55,797 nucleotides of DNA. Origin: Deltaproteobacteria bacterium. Its GTDB lineage: Bacteria; Desulfobacterota; Syntrophia; Syntrophales; UBA5619. The notes beneath the pieces are model-generated. The model worked only from the letters and a program-made list of their open reading frames with translations, ran no database searches and was not told the DNA's origin. Of this stretch, positions 51,933 through 55,797 are shown piece after piece. Both the position numbers and the translations under genes were made by a program. The stretch spans positions 1-55,797 of the forward strand of contig JAKAFS010000014.1 in the NCBI GenBank assembly GCA_021817825.1. Direction: 5' to 3'. The first letter of the stretch is position 1, and every line of letters starts with the position of its first letter.

Positions 51933-53321
51933 ATGACGGTCAAACAAAACGGTTTCCAGGCCTTCTTCACCTCGCTGAAACTGGCGATGGTCCTATTGGG
52001 GCTGATCGCCCTGGGTTCCACCCTGGGCACCCTCATCCCCCAGGGGGAGGCGGCCGAGCCCTTCGCCGCCAAGCTTCCCCCGGCCCTGCTTGCGGTCTTC
52101 CAGGCGCTCCAGCTCTTCAATGTCTTTCATTCCGCCTGGTTCATCCTGCTGCTCCTGCTTTTGGCCGTCAACCTCATCGTCTGTTCACTCGACCGCTTTC
52201 CCGCGGCCTGGCGGCAGGTGTGCGGCGGCGTCACCCCGGAGCGGCCGGACCTCTTTGCGGAGCCGTCGGAGGAAAGAACGGCGAAGCTTCCCCAGCCGCC
52301 TGAAACCGCGGCGGAGGCGCTTGCGGCGCTCCTCAAGGAGCGCTGCGGCAAAGTCTACCGGGGCGAGCAGCAGGGCAAGATCTACCTTGCCGGCCAGCGG
52401 GGGGCCTTCTCGCGCCTCGGCGTCTATGCGGTCCATCTGGGGGTGCTGCTCATGCTGGCCGGGGGCATCGTCGGCGCCGTCTTCGGCGTGAAGGGGTATG
52501 TGGAGATCGCCGAAGGGGAGACCTCCAGCACGCTCCAGCTTCCGGGAGGAAAGCCGGCCCGGCAGCTCGATTTCGCGATCCGCTGCGATCGCTTCACCGT
52601 GGAATTCTACGAAACCGGCGCCCCGAAGCTCTTCCGTTCCGATCTGACCTTTCTGAAGAACGGGCAGAGTCAGCTCCAGGGGGCCCTTTTGGTCAACCAC
52701 CCGCTCGCCTATGGCGGCCTGCGCTTCTACCAGGCGAGCTACGGCGTCCTGCCCGGCGGCAAGCTAAAGCTCGGCTGGGTGAAGGAGGGAAAGCCCGGGG
52801 AGGGCCGCGAGGTCGCCCCCGGCGACCGCTTCCCCCTGCCGGGCGCCGCCGCCGAGGTTTCGGTCCTGCGCGTCGAGGGCGACCTGATGCACATGGGGCC
52901 GGCGGCGAAACTCTCCGTCGTCGCCTCGGGCAAGGAGGTCCAGTTCTGGGTCTTTGCGAACATCGACCAGATCAAGGCGGCCAATCCGGGGGTCCTGGAG
53001 CAGATGCCGGTCATGAACCCCGGCCTCTTTTCCCCCTACGTCTTTTCTCTCAAGAAGGCCGGAGAACGCTACTATACGGTCCTCCAGGCGACCGACGATC
53101 CGGGCGCGCCTTTGGTAGCGGCAGGCGCCCTGGTCCTGACCCTGGGGCTGATCGTCGTCTTTTTCCTCTCCCATCGCCGCCTCTGGATTCGTCTGGAGCC
53201 ACGGTCGAAGGGGGGGAGCCGGATCGGCGTCGCCGGATCGAGCAACCGGGACCCCGTGGGATTGGACAATGAAATCAAAAATTTGCTGGCAAAGATCCGG
53301 ATCGGGGAGGGTAAGGTATGA
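51933..53321 (+). CDS. resB: ResB, cytochrome c biogenesis (system II)
   Basis: Integral-membrane partner of CcsA/ResC in heme delivery to periplasmic apocytochromes. 462 residues: two N-terminal helices (~10-35, ~60-85), a third near ~165-190, a large periplasmic domain (~190-400), and a final helix (~395-415). The start LKLAMVLLGLIALGSTLGTLIPQ is diagnostic of the family. AAAGGAG lies upstream. It overlaps the ccsA-type gene by 4 nt. Confidence 0.92.
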   Translation: MTVKQNGFQAFFTSLKLAMVLLGLIALGSTLGTLIPQGEAAEPFAAKLPPALLAVFQALQLFNVFHSAWFILLLLLLAVNLIVCSLDRFPAAWRQVCGGVTPERPDLFAEPSEERTAKLPQPPETAAEALAALLKERCGKVYRGEQQGKIYLAGQRGAFSRLGVYAVHLGVLLMLAGGIVGAVFGVKGYVEIAEGETSSTLQLPGGKPARQLDFAIRCDRFTVEFYETGAPKLFRSDLTFLKNGQSQLQGALLVNHPLAYGGLRFYQASYGVLPGGKLKLGWVKEGKPGEGREVAPGDRFPLPGAAAEVSVLRVEGDLMHMGPAAKLSVVASGKEVQFWVFANIDQIKAANPGVLEQMPVMNPGLFSPYVFSLKKAGERYYTVLQATDDPGAPLVAAGALVLTLGLIVVFFLSHRRLWIRLEPRSKGGSRIGVAGSSNRDPVGLDNEIKNLLAKIRIGEGKV

Positions 53322-54154
53322 ACGACACGACACTGATCGGCGGGGTGACCTTCGTCTACCTCCTGGCTTTTCTCTTTTACCTGCTCCGGATGGTTCTGGG
53401 ACGGGAGCCCCTGGGGGTGATCGCCTCCTGGACGGCCCGGATCGGCTTTGCGATGCAGAGCGCCGCGCTCCTGCTGCGCTGGAAGAACTCCTACGACCTG
53501 GGGATCGGCCATGTGCCGCTGGCCAATTTCTATGAATCGCTGGTTTTTTTCGCCTGGGCGATCCTGCTGCTCTACCTGGTCACGGAATGGAAAACGCGCA
53601 ACCGCAGCCTGGGGACCTTCGTCTTGCCCGTCGCCTTTCTGGCGCTGGGCTATGCATCCATCGCCCCGGGGGTCAGCGACCATATCCAGCCCCTGGTGCC
53701 CGCTTTGCAGAGCAACTGGCTGACGATCCACGTCCTCACCTGCTTTTTGGGCTACGCCGCCTTTGCCTGCGCTTTCGGTCTGGGGATCATGTTCCTGGTC
53801 AAGGAAAAAACCGGGGCGGCCAAGGAGGGTCTTTTCCGGCGGCTGATCCCGGCGACCGAGGTGCTGGAGGAACTGATCTATCAGGCGGTCTGTCTGGGGT
53901 TCATCCTGCTCACCCTGGGGATCATGACCGGCTCCGTCTGGGCCCATTACGCCTGGGGTTCCTACTGGAGCTGGGATCCCAAGGAGACCTGGTCGCTGAT
54001 TACCTGGATCGTCTACGCCGTCATGCTCCACGCCCGTTCCGTTCGCGGCTGGCGGGGGAAGCGGCTGGCGTGGCTGGCGCTGGTCGGTTTTGCCTCCGTG
54101 CTGTTCACCTATCTGGGGGTGAACTACCTGGACAGCCTCCACAGCTACTTCTAG
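53318..54154 (+). CDS. ccsA: CcsA/ResC-type cytochrome c biogenesis heme-handling protein
   Basis: A 278-residue polytopic protein with about eight helices and the heme-binding WWD-type motif WGSYWSWDPKETWSLITWI, flanked by histidines (HYAWGSYWSWD and AVMLHARSV). With ResB it attaches heme to CxxCH motifs (system II cytochrome maturation), the obvious need for the neighbouring operon with ~40 heme motifs. It ends at a strong terminator. Confidence 0.94.
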   Translation: MNDTTLIGGVTFVYLLAFLFYLLRMVLGREPLGVIASWTARIGFAMQSAALLLRWKNSYDLGIGHVPLANFYESLVFFAWAILLLYLVTEWKTRNRSLGTFVLPVAFLALGYASIAPGVSDHIQPLVPALQSNWLTIHVLTCFLGYAAFACAFGLGIMFLVKEKTGAAKEGLFRRLIPATEVLEELIYQAVCLGFILLTLGIMTGSVWAHYAWGSYWSWDPKETWSLITWIVYAVMLHARSVRGWRGKRLAWLALVGFASVLFTYLGVNYLDSLHSYF

Positions 54155-54182
54155 CAACGTCCGCTGGTCAAGATCCATAGCG

Positions 54183-54234
54183 GCCTGCTCCCCGGGAGCG
54201 TCTGTTTCAGGCGCTCGGGGGAGCAGGCTTTTTT
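54183..54234 (+). terminator. Rho-independent terminator of the resB-ccsA operon
   Basis: A long GC-rich hairpin (GCCTGCTCCCC with GGGGAGCAGGC and an inner GAGCG/CGCTC pairing) is followed by TTTTTTA, 29 nt after the ccsA stop. Confidence 0.9.
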
Positions 54235-54254
54235 ATGCCGGTTTGGAAAGGGGT

Positions 54255-55103
54255 TCAGGTGGCCAGGAGCGCCGCCAGCTCGGGAGTGAACCGGTGCGCC
54301 TTGTCGGAGGGAAGAACGGCCGCCACGGCTGCCGGGGCCAAGGCCTCCAGCTTTGCGAGGGCGACCAGCTGCTGATCGGCGAGGACCATGAAGGGGGCGC
54401 GATCCAGCTCCTGCCCCTTTTCGAACCGCCAGCGGAAGAGGCGGCGGAGGCGGTCCTTCTGTTCGGCCGTCAGCTGCGCGTATCCGGGCGCTCTCCTGTG
54501 GGCCAGCCGGTCGAGGGTCTTTTCCTTCCAGACCACCTCGGTCATCCCCCCAAAGAGCCGCTCGGCCTCTGCCAGTTTTCCTTTTTCGCGCAGCTCCCCG
54601 TCGAGCCGGCGGTAGAGGGCGAAAAGATGCGCCGTGTCCAGGGCGGCGTAGTCGAGCTGCTCTTCCGAAAGGGGACGCAGATCCCACCGGGAGCGCTGCA
54701 TCTTCTTCACCAGGAACACCCCGAGGTAACTCTCCAAGAGCGTCGCCAGGGAAAGATGGCGGCAGCCCAAAAGCGAGGCGGCGCGGTGGGTGTCGAAGAT
54801 GTTCCGAAAGGAAAAGTCGTAGTCGCGCTTCAGAATGCGGATGTCGTTGTCGCCGGCATGGAAGATCTTCAGGATCTCAGGGTCCTTCAGCACATCGCCG
54901 AGAAAGGCCAGGTCGAGGCCGGCCAGGGGGTCGATGAGCCAGGTATGCTCCGCGGTCTGAACCTGGATCAGGCAGAGCTTGTCGCGGAAGCAGCGGAAAG
55001 AATCATACTCCGTATCGAGGGCGATCAGCGCCTCGCTGCGGATGGCCTTTTCGGCCTCGGCCAGCGGCGCCGGCGTATCGACGAGGGTCCAGTGGTGTTT
55101 CAT
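54255..55103 (-). CDS. rnd: Ribonuclease D-like exonuclease
   Basis: A 282-residue 3'-5' exoribonuclease for tRNA and structured-RNA maturation. The DEDDy catalytic residues appear as ALDTEYDSF, HAGDNDIRIL, DTHRAASLLG and YAALDTAHL. A C-terminal HRDC-type domain (~200-275) is present. Converges with the ccsA gene over the terminator region. Confidence 0.94.
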   Translation of the reverse strand: MKHHWTLVDTPAPLAEAEKAIRSEALIALDTEYDSFRCFRDKLCLIQVQTAEHTWLIDPLAGLDLAFLGDVLKDPEILKIFHAGDNDIRILKRDYDFSFRNIFDTHRAASLLGCRHLSLATLLESYLGVFLVKKMQRSRWDLRPLSEEQLDYAALDTAHLFALYRRLDGELREKGKLAEAERLFGGMTEVVWKEKTLDRLAHRRAPGYAQLTAEQKDRLRRLFRWRFEKGQELDRAPFMVLADQQLVALAKLEALAPAAVAAVLPSDKAHRFTPELAALLAT

Positions 55104-55245
55104 GTCCTTATCATGACCTCTTTTCTTGTTGCAAAGGCTTCATATACCGCTGAATATTTCTTGACAAGAGAAAAAATGTGATTTATTGACCAATTCAATT
55201 AGGGGGGGATCCCCGGGTTCCTAAATTCTGAATGGAGGTGCACAT

Positions 55246-55440
55246 ATGAAGAAGGTACTGGCTGTCATTTTTTCTCTGCTTTTCTTCGCGGCATTATCTT
55301 TTGCGGTGGTAGGATGCAAGAAGGCAGAAGAGCAGAAACCGGCAGAGGCCCCTGCGGCCGCGCCCGCGCCTGCTCCGGCAGAGGCCCCCGCGGCCGCGCC
55401 GGCAGCGCCGGCAGCGCCGGAAGCACCGGCTGCCAAGTAG
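55246..55440 (+). CDS. Small Ala/Pro/Glu-rich lipoprotein
   Basis: A 64-residue protein with a signal sequence and lipobox (AVVGC, Cys ~24). The mature part is KKAEEQKPAE followed by Ala-Pro-Glu repeats, a flexible tether as in small outer-membrane lipoproteins. GGAGGTGCACAT lies upstream of the ATG. A TTGACA at 55161-55166 with a weak TATTGA 17 nt later may be its promoter. No function can be assigned. Confidence 0.82.
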   Translation: MKKVLAVIFSLLFFAALSFAVVGCKKAEEQKPAEAPAAAPAPAPAEAPAAAPAAPAAPEAPAAK

Positions 55441-55470
55441 TCGGCAATCTTTAAGCATTACCGGAAGTGA

Positions 55471-55509
55471 CCGGCCGAACGGATCTCGATCCGCTCGGCC
55501 GGTTTTTTT
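55471..55509 (+). terminator. Rho-independent terminator after the lipoprotein gene
   Basis: CCGGCCGA (55471-55478) pairs with TCGGCCGG (55495-55502), with an inner GGATC/GATCC pairing, then seven T residues. Confidence 0.92.
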
Positions 55510-55513
55510 GTGG

Positions 55514-55797
55514 CTATTTGATCAGCCGGCGGCGCATTTTGCCGATGGCGATCGGCAGGGTGGCGGCCGCAAAGAGGGTCAGATAGGCGATCCCGACCAG
55601 GAGCGAGGCGTCGAGGTGGCCGGTCGTGAAGGCCCGGGCGAGATTGACGAGGTGGGTGAGCGGCAAGAGCAGGGCCGTCCACTTTGCCCAGAGGGGGAGA
55701 TTCTCGACGGGAAAGAAGGTGCCGCCGAAGAGAAACATGGGCGTGATGAAGAGGAATACCGGCAGGTTGAACAGGTCGATGCTGGGCACCAGGAGAT
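55514..55797 (-). CDS. ABC-2 type transporter permease, C-terminal part
   Basis: The last ~94 codons of a permease gene; the 5' part is beyond the window. Residues include PSIDLFNLPVFLFITPMFLF, GGTFFPVENLPLWAKWTALLLPLTHLVNLAR and a final membrane helix before IGKMRRRLIK, matching the ABC-2/NodJ/DrrB-type exporters. An ABC ATPase gene is expected just outside the window. Confidence 0.85.
   Translation of the reverse strand, partial: LLVPSIDLFNLPVFLFITPMFLFGGTFFPVENLPLWAKWTALLLPLTHLVNLARAFTTGHLDASLLVGIAYLTLFAAATLPIAIGKMRRRLIK

Noticed and set aside
1..55797. CRISPR arrays, rRNA genes, prophage or integrase genes
   Set aside because: No regularly spaced direct repeats, no rRNA sequence, and no integrase, transposase or phage structural motif were recognised.

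Overview
The window is a GC-rich bacterial chromosome segment. It most likely comes from a strictly anaerobic Desulfobacterota ('deltaproteobacterial') organism of the Syntrophus/Syntrophobacter/Geobacter kind. This is inferred from the gene content: a B12-dependent class II ribonucleotide reductase, several large multiheme c-type cytochromes matured by the ResB/CcsA system, a duplicated PilT, a cobalamin-riboswitch radical-SAM peptide locus, and apparent use of selenocysteine. No 16S rRNA gene is present, so the lineage is not proven.

Layout. 1-0.7 kb: the 5' part of a DAHP synthase gene (minus strand) preceded by an attenuator whose leader peptide contains W-F-W-F-Y-Y-F-Y. 0.8-9.5 kb: hybrid histidine kinase, nrdJ with an NrdR box, a CDF metal transporter, small zinc-ribbon and membrane proteins, an M23 peptidase and a Crp/Fnr regulator with an FNR-type box at its start. 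9.7-17 kb: a polyferredoxin and DUF2892 protein, then a TolC/adaptor/RND efflux operon. 17.1-19.8 kb: thioredoxin with the same FNR-type box, a tiny membrane protein that appears to continue through a UGA as a selenoprotein, then a cobalamin riboswitch controlling a CbpA/CbpB-like peptide and radical-SAM maturase pair. 19.9-25.5 kb: lipocalin-like protein, Fe-type alcohol dehydrogenase, and a PadR-regulated MacB/FtsX-type ABC transporter with palindromic operators. 25.7-35 kb: tRNA-Arg(CCU), phosphatase, ftsY, an Rdx-like protein, two PilT-family ATPases, a pseudo-receiver protein, a second hybrid kinase, a TPR protein and a HesB-like protein with an in-frame UGA. 35.2-42.3 kb: PK-C-domain protein, transglutaminase-like protein, small proteins, alpha/beta hydrolase, cyclic-nucleotide-domain protein, NlpC/P60 and truA.

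42.4-54.2 kb is the most distinctive block, a same-strand electron-transfer locus: a cytochrome c'-like protein, a 12-heme NapC-type membrane cytochrome, an 11-heme cytochrome whose frame is interrupted by a UGA (probable selenocysteine), a periplasmic double rhodanese, an 8-heme cytochrome, a second double rhodanese, a nine-heme c/b-type membrane fusion, and then ResB and CcsA for heme attachment. I infer a quinol-to-periplasm redox conduit acting on a sulfur or selenium species. No porin is encoded in the block. The window ends with RNase D, a small Ala/Pro-rich lipoprotein and a partial ABC-2 permease.

Three genes (17143-17298, 34688-35005 and 44832-46085) each have an in-frame UGA followed by a hairpin whose apical loop starts 17-18 nt after the UGA, as expected for bacterial SECIS elements. 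An ordinary gene caller would truncate or split all three. Two copies of a terminal-inverted-repeat element lie at 30431-30555 and 37549-37608, the second lacking an internal segment.
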